This document shows, piece after piece, positions 1 through 8,934 of a stretch of 64,000 nt of DNA. The DNA comes from an uncultured Oscillibacter sp. (GTDB taxonomy: Bacteria; Bacillota; Clostridia; Oscillospirales; Oscillospiraceae): positions 31,914 to 95,913 of the forward strand of contig CAMXKT010000001.1 of the NCBI GenBank assembly GCA_947244595.1, written 5' to 3'. The notes under the pieces were generated by a model, which did not search any database, was not told where the DNA came from, and worked only from the letters and a program-made list of their open reading frames with translations. Both the position numbers and the translations under genes were made by a program. How positions within the stretch are numbered: the stretch's first letter is position 1; each line of letters begins with the position of its first letter.

Positions 1-673
1 TCTCCAGCGCGGCCAAGATGAGCGTGGGAACGGACATTTTCCCGGGGTCGTAGTTCAGTCCGATCGCGATGGCCAGATCCAGCTGGGTGGGAGAGAGGCT
101 GACGGCGCAAGTGTACAGATCTCCGTGGGGCTGTTCGCCGACGGCGTTGAATACGGCCACGCCGCCCTGGGAGTGGCCGGAAATCCCTATGCGCTCGGTG
201 TCCGCCTTCTGATAGAATATGCTGTCCGGGTCGCCGTTCTGCTCCAGCAGCCAGGCCAATGTCGCGTCGGCAGAGGCCCCGGTGCAGGTGCTGGGGTCCT
301 CATTGCCCAGTACAATAAAGCCCCAGGAGGCCAGGTGCCGGAACAGCGCCTTGTACTTGGAGGCGGCAACCCCTGTTCCATTGGCAAACACAACCACAGG
401 ATAGGCGTTCTCTCCCAGCTCCAGGTCGGCGGGATAGAACGCCTCAAACTTTTTCCAGTCTCCAGGGGCCTCCGCCTCGGTATACTTCACTTCGTGAGCG
501 CCCATAGATAAATATTTGGCCCCGATCTCTCCGCCGGTCTCCACTGTCTTTGTGTAGTTATTCGGAACGAAAGGCCGTACGGAGAGGTACGCCAAAAGGG
601 CCGCGATCAGCGCGATCAGGACCAGGAGGACGATCCCCGCAGCTTTGAGGATGTTCAATATCAGCTTCATCAT
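1..673 (-). CDS. Membrane-anchored alpha/beta hydrolase (partial, runs off left edge)
   Basis: Read on the minus strand from an ATG at 673, this frame stays open for 224 codons to the window edge, so the C-terminus is missing. The N-terminus is a single hydrophobic segment (about residues 3-30) suggesting a membrane anchor with the enzyme outside the cell. A nucleophile elbow GHSQGG lies near residue 166-171, with a preceding beta-strand VVVFANGTG that resembles the oxyanion region of dienelactone-hydrolase or PAF-acetylhydrolase-like enzymes. The start is 11 bases after the stop of the next upstream hydrolase gene, so the two are probably one operon. Substrate unknown; the catalytic Asp and His would lie beyond the edge or in the last visible part. 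Confidence 0.8.
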   Translation of the reverse strand, partial: MMKLILNILKAAGIVLLVLIALIAALLAYLSVRPFVPNNYTKTVETGGEIGAKYLSMGAHEVKYTEAEAPGDWKKFEAFYPADLELGENAYPVVVFANGTGVAASKYKALFRHLASWGFIVLGNEDPSTCTGASADATLAWLLEQNGDPDSIFYQKADTERIGISGHSQGGVAVFNAVGEQPHGDLYTCAVSLSPTQLDLAIAIGLNYDPGKMSVPTLILAALE

Positions 674-684
674 ATCTCAAAACC

Positions 685-1686
685 TCATTTTACCGGCATA
701 TATTTTTCCAAGTATTCCTCCACGGCCTCCATCCACTGCTTGTAGAGCGCATGATCGTTTTGTAATCCGTGGCCGGAATGGGACATTTCAAAATACTTAA
801 AATCGACGCCGTTTTCCTCCAGCGCCTCTTTCAGCCGCAGGGACGCCTTGAAAGGCTGCACGCGGTCATGGGTTCCATAGGCGACAACGGTAGGCGGGGC
901 GTCCGGCGTGATCCACTCAGCGGCGGAGATGGGGTTCATTTTCTCCAAATAAGAGCCGTCCTTAATTTCCTCCACCGAAAGCATCTCGCCCAGCATGGCG
1001 CTGAAAATACCCGCCGCGCCCTGATAGCTCTCCTCTGTCTCCCGGTCAAAGCCGTAGTTGTCCCAGTCCTCCCGGTAAAAACACGAGGGCCCCACCGCGC
1101 CGAAGGTCATGTTCACGGGAACCGGCGACTGACCGGCGTCCCGATAGGCGTAGATCATAGCCAACGCGTGGCCCGCCGAGCCGCCGGCGATGGCCATGCC
1201 GTCGATATGGAAGCCCTCCTCTTCCGCCGCCTCCATCACTTTGGGGATCGCGTCTCTGATTTCCTCCGACTGGGTCAGCACGCTTGCGCCGTTGGTAGTA
1301 CCGCCCTCCAGTTCCGCGAACAAGGTGTAGTTGATACCCGCCGCCACATAGCCCTTTTTGCACAGCCAGGAGAGCATTTCCACATCCCCGCTTTTGTCCC
1401 CGGAGGTAAAGCCGCCCGCGTGGAGGTAAACTACAAGTCCGTAACTCTCTTTTCCGCTGTCGGCGGGCAGGTACAGGTCGAACTTGTTGGCCTCCCCCTC
1501 GCCGTAGGGCAAATCGGTCTTTAAGGCGCCAAGTTCGTCGCTCCACTGAACGGAGTAATCTTTCGCCCACCCAGGTTGGATCATAAATTTAGAGGCGGCC
1601 CCGGCTCCAAAGGCCAATAGAAATACCAGAATTCCCATCCAGACAGGCACAGTCCTTCCCCTCTTTTCCTTCGCGGCTCTGCTCAT
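685..1686 (-). CDS. Membrane-anchored alpha/beta hydrolase (esterase/lipase-like)
   Basis: 333 residues. An N-terminal positively charged stretch followed by a membrane helix (about residues 14-36) anchors the enzyme, with the catalytic domain outside. The domain carries an oxyanion-hole motif YLHAGG (about 87-92), a nucleophile motif GGSAG with Ser near 170, an acid in YGTHDRV (about 275) and a His in HSGHG (about 303). This is the BD-FAE / carboxylesterase pattern. Its ATG overlaps the stop codon of the 44-residue peptide gene upstream (ATGA), which implies translational coupling, and the next hydrolase starts 11 bases downstream. Natural substrate cannot be told from sequence. Confidence 0.85.
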   Translation of the reverse strand: MSRAAKEKRGRTVPVWMGILVFLLAFGAGAASKFMIQPGWAKDYSVQWSDELGALKTDLPYGEGEANKFDLYLPADSGKESYGLVVYLHAGGFTSGDKSGDVEMLSWLCKKGYVAAGINYTLFAELEGGTTNGASVLTQSEEIRDAIPKVMEAAEEEGFHIDGMAIAGGSAGHALAMIYAYRDAGQSPVPVNMTFGAVGPSCFYREDWDNYGFDRETEESYQGAAGIFSAMLGEMLSVEEIKDGSYLEKMNPISAAEWITPDAPPTVVAYGTHDRVQPFKASLRLKEALEENGVDFKYFEMSHSGHGLQNDHALYKQWMEAVEEYLEKYMPVK

Positions 1687-1817
1687 AAGAAATTCCCCCC
1701 AAACAGCGTGCCGCCCAGCAGCAGGTTCATAACCGCGCGAACCGCCAGCCGCCCCAGGGCAAAGGCCTCCACAGCAATAGCAAGCAAAATCAACAGTCGC
1801 TTTTGCGTCGACGTCAT
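1683..1817 (-). CDS. 44-residue predicted membrane peptide, first gene of the hydrolase operon
   Basis: A 45-codon frame (ATG at 1817, TGA at 1683-1685) too short for ordinary gene callers. It has a strong Shine-Dalgarno (AAGGAGGG) about 9 bases before the ATG and its stop overlaps the ATG of the next hydrolase gene in an ATGA arrangement. The product begins MTSTQKR and then has a hydrophobic run (LLILLAIAVEAFALG) and a second weaker hydrophobic stretch (AVMNLLLGGTLFGG). Ribosome site, coupling and membrane character support a real gene. Function unknown; a partner or stabiliser of the anchored hydrolases is a guess. Confidence 0.6.
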   Translation of the reverse strand: MTSTQKRLLILLAIAVEAFALGRLAVRAVMNLLLGGTLFGGNFL

Positions 1818-1831
1818 CTAAAACACCCTCC

Positions 1832-1860
1832 TTGACAGGCTCTCTTCTGTATGCTATGAT
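1832..1860 (+). promoter_or_regulatory. Promoter of the TetR gene
   Basis: TTGACA at 1832-1837 and TATGAT at 1855-1860 are separated by exactly 17 bases, a near-consensus sigma-A promoter that would start transcription inside the palindrome at 1863-1876. Confidence 0.75.
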
Positions 1861-1862
1861 GC

Positions 1863-1876
1863 GTTACAATTGTAAC
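1863..1876. promoter_or_regulatory. Perfect palindrome, probable TetR operator
   Basis: GTTACAATTGTAAC is a perfect 14-base palindrome just after the -10 box of the TetR promoter. Its half TGTAACA (1871-1877) recurs at 1888-1894, 17 bases on. The site lies between the divergent hydrolase operon and the TetR gene, so one repressor could control both directions. Binding is inferred from position and symmetry. Confidence 0.6.
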
Positions 1877-1928
1877 AGCGAAGTAAGTGTAACAGCAGGA
1901 AATGATCTTGTCAATGGAGGCGGCAAAA

Positions 1929-2453
1929 ATGGAACAAAGGGCGAAAAATGTTTCACCGTTCAGCAACGAGAGCCGCAACGCCTATGTGGTGGAACATCTC
2001 ACCAGCTCCATGCTGGCGCTGCTGAAAGAAAAGCCCATCGGCGAAATTTCTATCAGCGAACTGTGCGGCATGGCGGGCGTGGGGCGAACATCTTTTTACC
2101 GCAATTACAAGGAAAAGGAAGATATCATCAAGGCGCACATTGAACACCTATTTCAAGATTGGGTGAGCAAATGGAAAGAGGCCCCCGGCCTTTCCGTCAG
2201 AGAAACGGTCCGGATCGTGTTTTCCCATTTCGAGGCGAACCGGGAATTTTACGCCCTGTTAAACGAAAGAGGATTGGTGTATCTCCTCAAAGACATCATT
2301 TTGGACCTGTGCGGCTTTGACCCGGATCAGGAGATGCCCGCCGCTTATTCCTCCGCCTACGCCGCCTTCTTTTTGTACGGCTGGATCGAGGTCTGGTTCC
2401 GGCGGGGCATGCGGGACTCAGCGGAGGAATTGATCGCTTACCTTCCCCGGTAA
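1929..2453 (+). CDS. TetR/AcrR family transcriptional regulator
   Basis: About 174 residues from the ATG at 1929, preferred over in-frame ATGs at 1902 and 1914 because GGAGG lies 8 bases upstream. The N-terminal helix-turn-helix (ISISELCGMAGVGRTSFYRNY) is typical of TetR proteins, with the conserved F-Y-R-x-Y recognition helix. The C-terminal part resembles TetR proteins with a ligand or partner-sensing helical domain and contains hydrophobic helices ending in a YGWIEVWFRRG segment. It is divergent from the two anchored hydrolases and the small peptide, which it probably represses together with itself through the palindrome at 1863-1876. Confidence 0.85.
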   Translation: MEQRAKNVSPFSNESRNAYVVEHLTSSMLALLKEKPIGEISISELCGMAGVGRTSFYRNYKEKEDIIKAHIEHLFQDWVSKWKEAPGLSVRETVRIVFSHFEANREFYALLNERGLVYLLKDIILDLCGFDPDQEMPAAYSSAYAAFFLYGWIEVWFRRGMRDSAEELIAYLPR

Positions 2454-2482
2454 AACGCTCCGGCAGCAGACCTCAACAAACT

Positions 2483-2511
2483 GGGGAGCGGCGCTTTCTG
2501 CGCCGCTCCCC
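2483..2511. terminator. Bidirectional terminator between TetR and alpha-galactosidase
   Basis: A perfect 12-base-pair stem (GGGGAGCGGCGC / GCGCCGCTCCCC) with a TTTCT loop lies between two convergent genes. Only short T-rich stretches follow on either side. Confidence 0.7.
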
Positions 2512-2515
2512 ACTG

Positions 2516-4690
2516 TTATTCCACTCGCTCCAGCTCCACCAGCACGCTGCAGTAATCCGACAGCGGCGCTTCCATCAAAACGCCGCCCCGCATCCAGCCC
2601 ACGCCGGAACGGACCTCGCCGCTCTCCCGGTTTTAATACAGCGCCGATTCCTCCAGCCCCGCCAGTTTCAGCCGCAGGGAGCGCCGGTAGGCCCGGGAAC
2701 GGACCTGTACAAAGCTCACCACAGCGGCGGACTTGTCCTTTGTGACCGCCATAATGGCGTCATAGGCCCCATTCTCCCGGTAGGACGCCAGCCGGTAGCA
2801 GTCCCCGCCCCGGAAGATCGGGCCGCACCGGCGGTACTCCTCCAGCTGCCCGGGGATGAGGGCCTGTTCCTCGGGAGACAACTTGTCCAAGTCCAGTTCG
2901 TATCCGAAGCATCCCGGCAGGGACACTCGTCCCCGGACCTGGAAGGGCGTGATCCGCCCGTTGACATGGCTGGGGCAGGCGGCCACGTGGGCCCCCATGG
3001 CGGACAGAGGATAGATCAGGGAAGTCCCCTCCTGGATCACCAGGCGGTCCACCGCCTCGGCGTTGTCGGAGGTCCAGATCTGAGGGGAGTAGTAGAGCAT
3101 ACCCGGATCAAACCGCCCGCCGCCGGAGCAGCAGTTTTCCAGCAAAATATCCGGGAAGTCCGTCACCAGCCGTTCTTGAAGCTCGTACAGGCCCAGCACA
3201 TACCGGTGGGCCGTCTCGCCCTGCCGCGACCGGGGAAGAGAGGGGCTGTAAACGTCCGTCAGGGGCCGGTTCATATCCCATTTCACGTAGGAGATGGGGG
3301 CGGAGCGCAGTACGGCGGAGATCTGCTCATACACGCAGTCCCGAACCTCCCGGCGGGTCAGGTCCAGCACATACTGATCCCGGGCCAGGGAGGGCGTCCG
3401 GCCGGGGATCGCCATGGCGTAGTCCGGGTGGGCCCGATAGAGCTCCGAGTCAGGAGAGATCATCTCCGGCTCCATCCAGACGCCCAGGTCCACGCCCAGC
3501 TCCGCCAGTTCCTCTCCCAGGTGCTTCAAGCCGCCCGGGAGCTTTTCCTCATTGACCCGCCAGTCCCCCAGGCTGGAGTTGGCGTCCTCCCGCCTGCCGA
3601 ACCAGCCGTCGTCCACCACCAGCAGCTCGACGCCATACTTGGCCGCCTCCTGGCCCAGGTGGAGAAGGCGGTCGTGGTCGAAGTCAAAGTAGCACGCCTC
3701 CCAGCTGTTCAGCAGGGTGGGACGGCGCTTGCTCTGTCCCCGGATGAGGTGCCGCCGGAAGAAGTCGTGATAGGCGCGGCTCATGCCGCCAAGCCCCTCC
3801 CCGGAGCATACCAGGGCCGCTTCCGGGGTCTGGAAGGACGCCCCCGGCTCCAAACGCCAGGAAAACCCGTCCGGGTGAATGCCCAAGACCGCCCGGACCT
3901 TGTTGAATTGGTCCAGCTCCGCCTGGGCCAGGAAGTTCCCGGAATAGATAAAGCTCATGCCGTAGACCAGGCCGTGTTCCTGGGCGGCGCTGTGCTCACA
4001 CAGGGCCAGGAAGGGGTGGAACTGGTGGGAGGAGATGCCCCGGAGGGAGAAGGCCGCCTGTTTGCCGGAGGCCAGCGGGCGGCGGTCGATGGTCTGCTCC
4101 CGGGCCCAGCTGCCGTGGAGAGTGATGAGGTCGAAGTCCTCGTTGTCCAGCTCCAGGGAGGCGGACAGGGCGGCGGTGAGGTCGACGGCCGCGCTTCCGC
4201 CGTTTTCGACGCGGGCGGACCGAGTTATAACGTCCACGTCCTCGAAAACCGTGTAGAGGAGATGGACCTTTATGTCCGAGACCGGGTCCCGAAGGACGAT
4301 CTCCAGGGTGGAACAGTTCTCCCCATAGGCGGCGGGGAGGCCCTCCAGAGGGGGCTTGCCGGGGAAAACGCGGTGGCTGTCGTAGAACAGCTCGCAGCTC
4401 CCGCCGCCCTGGGCCGTCCGCAGGCAGGGCTGGCGGAAGTTCCCGCCGCCCCAGGCCGGGTACTCAAAGGGAAAGCAGTCGTAGAAAGACGCCCGCTCTC
4501 CGGGGTTGCCGTCCGGGGTGAAGGGGCGCTCCTCCAGACGCAGGAGATATCCCATGTTGTCGTCGGGGACGCGGGGGCCGTAGTAGACGTGGCCCAGAAA
4601 GTTTTCACTGCCCGCAAGGCCGCACAAATAGGTGGTGCGGGGGGTGTCCAGGCGGAAGATCCGCTCCTGCTCGTTGTAGGATATTGGCAT
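2516..4690 (-). pseudogene. GH36 alpha-galactosidase with an in-frame stop near the C-terminus
   Basis: The open part (4690 down to a TAA at 2633-2635) gives 685 residues of a GH36 alpha-galactosidase that hydrolyses terminal alpha-1,6-galactose (melibiose, raffinose family). The nucleophile Asp is in KWDMNR (about residue 471) and the acid/base in SDN (about 541); GVWMEPEMISPDSELY and ENCCSGGGRFD are also typical. Reading through the TAA, the same frame continues 38 codons to a TAA at 2516-2518 and encodes a plausible GH36 tail (GGVLMEAPLSDYCSVLVELE), giving about 724 residues, close to the family's usual length. A nonsense change has therefore probably removed the last strands of the C-terminal beta domain. 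The catalytic core is complete, so activity may remain. It is the third gene of the pgm-bgl operon, 3 bases after the beta-glucosidase stop. Confidence 0.75.
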
Positions 4691-4693
4691 GAT

Positions 4694-5977
4694 TCAGCCT
4701 CCATTTTGAAATAGTGAAGCGCCGCCGCTCCGGGCCAGGTCTCCGTACCGCCGCCCGCTATCCTTGAGGACGCGGTCCCCCGTGACGTAGTCCACATGGG
4801 CCAGGCCGAAGCGCTGGTCATAGCCCTCGGCCCACTCAAAGTTGTCGGTGAGCGCCCAGTGGAAGTAGCCCCGCACGTCCGTACCGGACTCTACGGCCCG
4901 GCTCAGGGCCTGGAGATAGCGGGTCAGGAAGTCGACGCGCTGGGGGTTGTGAACCCGGCCGTCCAGGAAGACCCGGTCGCGGCAGGAAAGGCCGTTTTCG
5001 CTGACATACAGCGGCTTTTGATACCGCTCCGCCAGGAACCGGACGCCCCACTCCAGGGCCTCCGGGGTGATGGGCCAGCCCATGGCGGTGCGGGGAAAAC
5101 CGGCGGGAAAGGGGACCGGCTCCGGTCCGTTCTCTCCCATGCGGGCGGCGGTCCCGTGATAGAGGTTCACGCCGATGAAGTCCAGCTTATCGTTATCCTC
5201 CAGGGCGGGAACGTGAGAGAAGGTGCGGATCCCCTCCGGCAGCGCAAAGGTCAGCCGCCGGGCGGCCTTGATGTCCTCCGCCCGCCCAGAGGCCGGATAC
5301 CAGACCGCCCCGGTGGACGCCAGGCCCACCAGGTTCCCCGGGTCCTCCTGGTGAAGGATATCGAAGGCCAGGGCATGGGCCAGCCGGACGTTTCTCCAGC
5401 AGTTCTCCAAACTCTGCGTGTCCAGCCGCAGCCCCGGCGCGTGTTCTCCGGTGCCGTATCCCATGCCGATGAAGCACTGGGGCTCGTTGAAGGTGAACCA
5501 GCGCCGGACCCGGCCTTTGAAATGACCGGCCATCTTGAAGGCATAGGCCGCAAAGGCGCGGACGGTCTCCTCGTTCTGCCAGCCGCCCCTGTTTTGCAGG
5601 GCCTGGGGCAGGTCCCAGTGATACAGCGTCACCCAGGGCTGGATATCCGCCTCCAGGAGGGCATCCGCCAGGCCGTCGTAATAAGCGATCCCCTCCGGGT
5701 TCCAGGCAGTATCTCCGTCGGGAGCGATCCGGGGCCAGGCCATGGAGAAGCGGTAGGCGCTCAGCCCCATTTCCTTCAGCAAGGCCACGTCCTCCCGCCA
5801 GCGGTGGTAGCTGTCCGCCGCCGCGTCGCCGGTGTCCCCGTGTTTGACGCTGCCCGGGGTATGGGAGAAAACGTCCCAGACGCTCTCTCCCCGGCCGTCC
5901 TCCCGGACGGCCCCCTCGATCTGGTAGGCGGCGGAGGCCGCCCCCCAGAGGAATTCTTTGGAAAAGGCCATACTCAT
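4694..5977 (-). CDS. GH1 family beta-glucosidase / 6-phospho-beta-glucosidase
   Basis: 427 residues with the full GH1 TIM barrel. The N-terminal signature FLWGAASAAYQIEGA is present, the acid/base Glu is in TFNEPQ (about residue 164) and the nucleophile Glu in YVSENG (about 326). It hydrolyses beta-linked glucosides or galactosides in the cytoplasm. The presence of WAEGYDQRFGL near the C-terminus is more typical of non-phosphorylated beta-glucosidases. The ATG at 5977 overlaps the stop of the phosphoglucomutase gene (ATGA); an in-frame ATG at 5971 is better spaced from GGTGG and is an alternative start. Confidence 0.92.
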   Translation of the reverse strand: MSMAFSKEFLWGAASAAYQIEGAVREDGRGESVWDVFSHTPGSVKHGDTGDAAADSYHRWREDVALLKEMGLSAYRFSMAWPRIAPDGDTAWNPEGIAYYDGLADALLEADIQPWVTLYHWDLPQALQNRGGWQNEETVRAFAAYAFKMAGHFKGRVRRWFTFNEPQCFIGMGYGTGEHAPGLRLDTQSLENCWRNVRLAHALAFDILHQEDPGNLVGLASTGAVWYPASGRAEDIKAARRLTFALPEGIRTFSHVPALEDNDKLDFIGVNLYHGTAARMGENGPEPVPFPAGFPRTAMGWPITPEALEWGVRFLAERYQKPLYVSENGLSCRDRVFLDGRVHNPQRVDFLTRYLQALSRAVESGTDVRGYFHWALTDNFEWAEGYDQRFGLAHVDYVTGDRVLKDSGRRYGDLARSGGASLFQNGG

Positions 5978-7644
5978 CTTTCCACCAATTTGCCGGCGGC
6001 GGCGGACAGCGCCTCCAGCGCCGAAGCGGCCCGCGCTTCGCTGTCTCCCCGAACGGAGAGATAGACCTTTAATTTGGGTTCCGTGCCGGAGGGCCGGACG
6101 ATGAGCTTCGCCTCGCCCTCCAGCCGGAATTCCAGCACGTCGGAGGGGATCAGGCCGGTATCGCCGCCCAGGTAGTCCACAGTCTCCAATACCCTCCGCC
6201 CGGCCACGGACGCTGGGGCGGTTTCCCGAAGGGAGGCCATCAGCGCGGCCATGGCCCTCATGCCGTCTTCGCCTTCAAACGCGCGGCTGAGAAGGCCGTT
6301 CCGGTAATATCCAAACCGCTCGTAAAGGGCGTTGACGGCGTCCAGCAGCGTCATGCCCTTCCCGACGTACCAGGCGGCGCACTCGCAGGCCAGCATCACG
6401 GCATTCACCCCGTCCTTGTCCCGGACGTGGGCGCCGGAGAGATAGCCGTAGCTCTCCTCAAAGCCGAAGATGAACCGCTCCGGATGTCCCTCGGCTTCCA
6501 GGAGGCCGATCTGCTCGCCGATATACTTGAACCCCGTCAGGGTCCGGCGGAGCTCCACGCCGTAGTGGGCGGCGATGAGGGAGGCCATGTCCGTGGAGAC
6601 AATGGTGGTAACGGCCACGGGATTCTCCGGCATGGTTCCCCGCTCCACGCGGGTGCGGCAGAGGTAGTCCAGGAGAAGCACGCCCATCTCGTTGCCGGAG
6701 ATCAGCCGGTAGCCGCCTTTCCCATCGGGCGCCGCCGCGCCCATGCGGTCGCAGTCCGGGTCCGTGCCCAGCATCAGGTCAGGATGGACCTGATCGCAGA
6801 GCCGAAGGCCGGTCTCCATGGCCTCCCGAATCTCCGGGTTGGGATAGGGGCATGTGGGGAACCTGCCGTCGGGCCGCTCCTGCTCCGGGACGACCGTCAC
6901 GTCCTCCACACCCATCTTTTTCAGCAGCTTTTTTACGCACTCCAGGCCGGAGCCGTTGAGGGGCGTGTAGACCAGCTTGAGCCTGGACACGTCGTTGCCG
7001 GGGCGCAGGGCGCACACGGCGTCCACAAAGGCGTCCAGGCAGTCGTCCCCGATCCAGCGGATGGTTCCGGCCCGGAGGGCCTCGTCAAAGTCCGTCAGCT
7101 TTACGCCGTCAAAGCAGTCGGTCTTTTCAATAAAGGCCAGCACCTTGTCCGCCGCCTCCGGAGTGATCTGGCAGCCGTCGGAGCCGTAGACCTTGTAGCC
7201 GTTGTACGCGGCGGGGTTGTGGCTGGCGGTGACGCAGATCCCCGCGCCGCAGTTCAAATACCGCACCGCCCAGCTGAGGGCGGGGGTGGGCTCCAGCCGG
7301 GGATAGGGCCATGCGGTAATGCCGTTGGCGGCCAAGACCCGGGCGGCCTCCCGGGCGAAGAGCTCTCCCTTGATCCGGCTGTCCCGGGCGATGGCCACGG
7401 CTTTGGGCAGGCTAGTTGCGTTCAGGTAGTCCGCCAGCCCCTGGGTGGCCCGGTGGACCGTGTAGATGTTCATCCGGTTGGTCCCCGCGCCGAGGACCCC
7501 CCGGAGCCCCCCGGTGCCAAAGGCCAGATCCCGGTAAAAGCGGTCGGAAATCTCGTCGTCCCGGTTTTGGATCGCTTCCAGCTCTGAAATCAGGTCCGGG
7601 TCCTCCCGGGCGTTTTTCATCCAGCGGTCAAATTGTGTTCTCAT
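5974..7644 (-). CDS. pgcA: Alpha-phosphoglucomutase / phosphomannomutase
   Basis: 556 residues from the ATG at 7644, chosen because AAGGAGG lies just upstream; a longer open frame to 7710 has no ribosome site. All landmarks of the alpha-D-phosphohexomutase family are present: the phosphoserine loop TASHNP (about residue 141), the metal loop GTDPDCDR (about 296), the sugar-binding GFEESYGY and the phosphate-binding RPSGTEPKLK near the C-terminus. It interconverts glucose-1-phosphate and glucose-6-phosphate, feeding glycolysis with sugar released by the two hydrolases encoded downstream. First gene of a three-gene operon divergent from a LacI regulator. Confidence 0.92.
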   Translation of the reverse strand: MRTQFDRWMKNAREDPDLISELEAIQNRDDEISDRFYRDLAFGTGGLRGVLGAGTNRMNIYTVHRATQGLADYLNATSLPKAVAIARDSRIKGELFAREAARVLAANGITAWPYPRLEPTPALSWAVRYLNCGAGICVTASHNPAAYNGYKVYGSDGCQITPEAADKVLAFIEKTDCFDGVKLTDFDEALRAGTIRWIGDDCLDAFVDAVCALRPGNDVSRLKLVYTPLNGSGLECVKKLLKKMGVEDVTVVPEQERPDGRFPTCPYPNPEIREAMETGLRLCDQVHPDLMLGTDPDCDRMGAAAPDGKGGYRLISGNEMGVLLLDYLCRTRVERGTMPENPVAVTTIVSTDMASLIAAHYGVELRRTLTGFKYIGEQIGLLEAEGHPERFIFGFEESYGYLSGAHVRDKDGVNAVMLACECAAWYVGKGMTLLDAVNALYERFGYYRNGLLSRAFEGEDGMRAMAALMASLRETAPASVAGRRVLETVDYLGGDTGLIPSDVLEFRLEGEAKLIVRPSGTEPKLKVYLSVRGDSEARAASALEALSAAAGKLVER

Positions 7645-7681
7645 GAGGCGTCCTCCTTGCGGCAGAGTTGATCTGGAAAAC

Positions 7682-7710
7682 AGCATAACATGCTTTTCGC
7701 AAAAGCACAA
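7682..7710 (-). promoter_or_regulatory. Promoter of the pgm-bgl-aga operon
   Basis: On the minus strand TTGTGC (7705-7710) and TATGCT (7682-7687) are 17 bases apart. A palindrome TTTAGCTAAA (7716-7725) lies directly upstream of the -35 box and is a candidate LacI-family operator. Confidence 0.55.
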
Positions 7711-7715
7711 TACAT

Positions 7716-7725
7716 TTTAGCTAAA
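7716..7725. promoter_or_regulatory. TTAGCTAA palindrome, candidate LacI-family operator
   Basis: TTTAGCTAAA is a perfect 10-base palindrome upstream of the pgm operon promoter. The core TTAGCTAA recurs at 8935-8942 in front of the YesL/ATPase operon promoter on the far side of the lacI gene. Confidence 0.4.
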
Positions 7726-7765
7726 TAATTAACCAAATTTTAGTCTCCTTCTTTGTACAGAAAGG

Positions 7766-7794
7766 TTGACGGAACCATTGGAATCCTTTATAAT
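7766..7794 (+). promoter_or_regulatory. Promoter of the first LacI gene
   Basis: TTGACG (7766-7771) and a consensus TATAAT (7789-7794) with a 17-base spacer lie 37 bases before the lacI ATG. Confidence 0.75.
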
Positions 7795-7830
7795 ATTTCC
7801 ACACATACAGATACCGGCAGGAGGAAATTC

Positions 7831-8832
7831 ATGGGAAAAGCTGTTCGTATGGCGGACATCGCGAAGGAATTGAATATCAGCGTGGTATCCGTCTCCAAGG
7901 CCCTGGCGGGCAAGTCCGGAGTCAGCGAGGAAATGCGGGCTAAGGTGGTGGCCCTGGCCCGGGAGATGGGCTATGAGGGAAGCCGGAGCAGCGACCCCGG
8001 AGGGACCGGAAACATCGGCGTGCTGGTGTCCGACCGCTTTTTTGACGAGAATACCTTTTATACCAGCCTGTACCGCTCCCTGGTTCTCTCCAGCGGCGGC
8101 GAGGGCTTGACCTGCATGATGGAAATCGTCTCCCGGGAGGCGGAGCGGAACGCCGCGCTTCCCGCTTTGATCACCGGGCGCAAGGTGGACGGCCTGATCC
8201 TGATGGGCAACCTAGAGAGCGCGTACCTCCAGGCGGTGGTAACCAGCGGCTTCCCCTGTGTTCTTCTGGATTTTCACGCGCTGAACGGGGCGCTGGACTG
8301 CGTGATCAGCGACAACCTGGAGGGCGGCTGCGCTCTGACGGAACACCTCCTGGCCCAGGGACGGCGGGAGATCGGCTTTGTGGGCAGCATCCGGGCCACC
8401 TCCAGCATTATGGACCGGTATCTGGGCTATCAGCGGGCCCTGCGCCTGGCGGGCGTCGTCCCCCGGGAGGACTGGCTGCTGGAGGACCGGGACCAGGAGG
8501 GGCGCTTTATCCCCCTCCGGCTGCCCCAGGAGCTGCCGGAGGCCTTTCTGTGCAGCTGCGACGAGGTAGCCTTTAATCTGATAGAGGCCCTGCGGCAGAG
8601 AGGCCTCCGGGTGCCGGAGGACGCCGCCGTATGCGGCTATGACGATTTCCGGTACGCCACGCTGTCCCAGCCCCAGCTGACCACCTACCGGGTGGACGTG
8701 GAGCAGATGGCCAGGACCGCGGTGGCGTGTCTCACCGCCCGGGTCCGCCAGGAGGATGCCGGACCTGTATGCTATACCATCCCGGGACGGCTGGTGGTCC
8801 GGGAGAGCTGCGGAGCGGCTGCGGAGAGTTAG
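7831..8832 (+). CDS. LacI family transcriptional regulator (glycoside locus)
   Basis: 333 residues from the ATG at 7831, which follows GCAGGAGG; the longer frame to 7753 overlaps the promoter. The N-terminal LacI helix-turn-helix is clear (RMADIAKELNISVVSVSKAL) and is followed by a periplasmic-binding-protein-like effector domain (NIGVLVSDRF, DGLILMG, CGYDDFRYA). The gene lies between the divergent pgm-bgl-aga operon and the YesL/ATPase operon, both of which carry TTAGC-type motifs by their promoters, so it probably controls both in response to a sugar. It ends with TAG and a strong terminator. Confidence 0.9.
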   Translation: MGKAVRMADIAKELNISVVSVSKALAGKSGVSEEMRAKVVALAREMGYEGSRSSDPGGTGNIGVLVSDRFFDENTFYTSLYRSLVLSSGGEGLTCMMEIVSREAERNAALPALITGRKVDGLILMGNLESAYLQAVVTSGFPCVLLDFHALNGALDCVISDNLEGGCALTEHLLAQGRREIGFVGSIRATSSIMDRYLGYQRALRLAGVVPREDWLLEDRDQEGRFIPLRLPQELPEAFLCSCDEVAFNLIEALRQRGLRVPEDAAVCGYDDFRYATLSQPQLTTYRVDVEQMARTAVACLTARVRQEDAGPVCYTIPGRLVVRESCGAAAES

Positions 8833-8857
8833 AGAGCTCCTTCAATATTCAAAACAG

Positions 8858-8884
8858 GCGGAGGCTTCGGCCTCCGCTTTTTTT
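8858..8884 (+). terminator. Terminator of the first LacI gene
   Basis: GCGGAGGC-TTCG-GCCTCCGC forms an 8-base-pair stem with a UUCG-type tetraloop followed by a run of seven T. Confidence 0.9.
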
Positions 8885-8934
8885 GCGCCCTCCTATCGGC
8901 AGGATTCACAAAAAGGTAACGGCTTTTTATGGGA

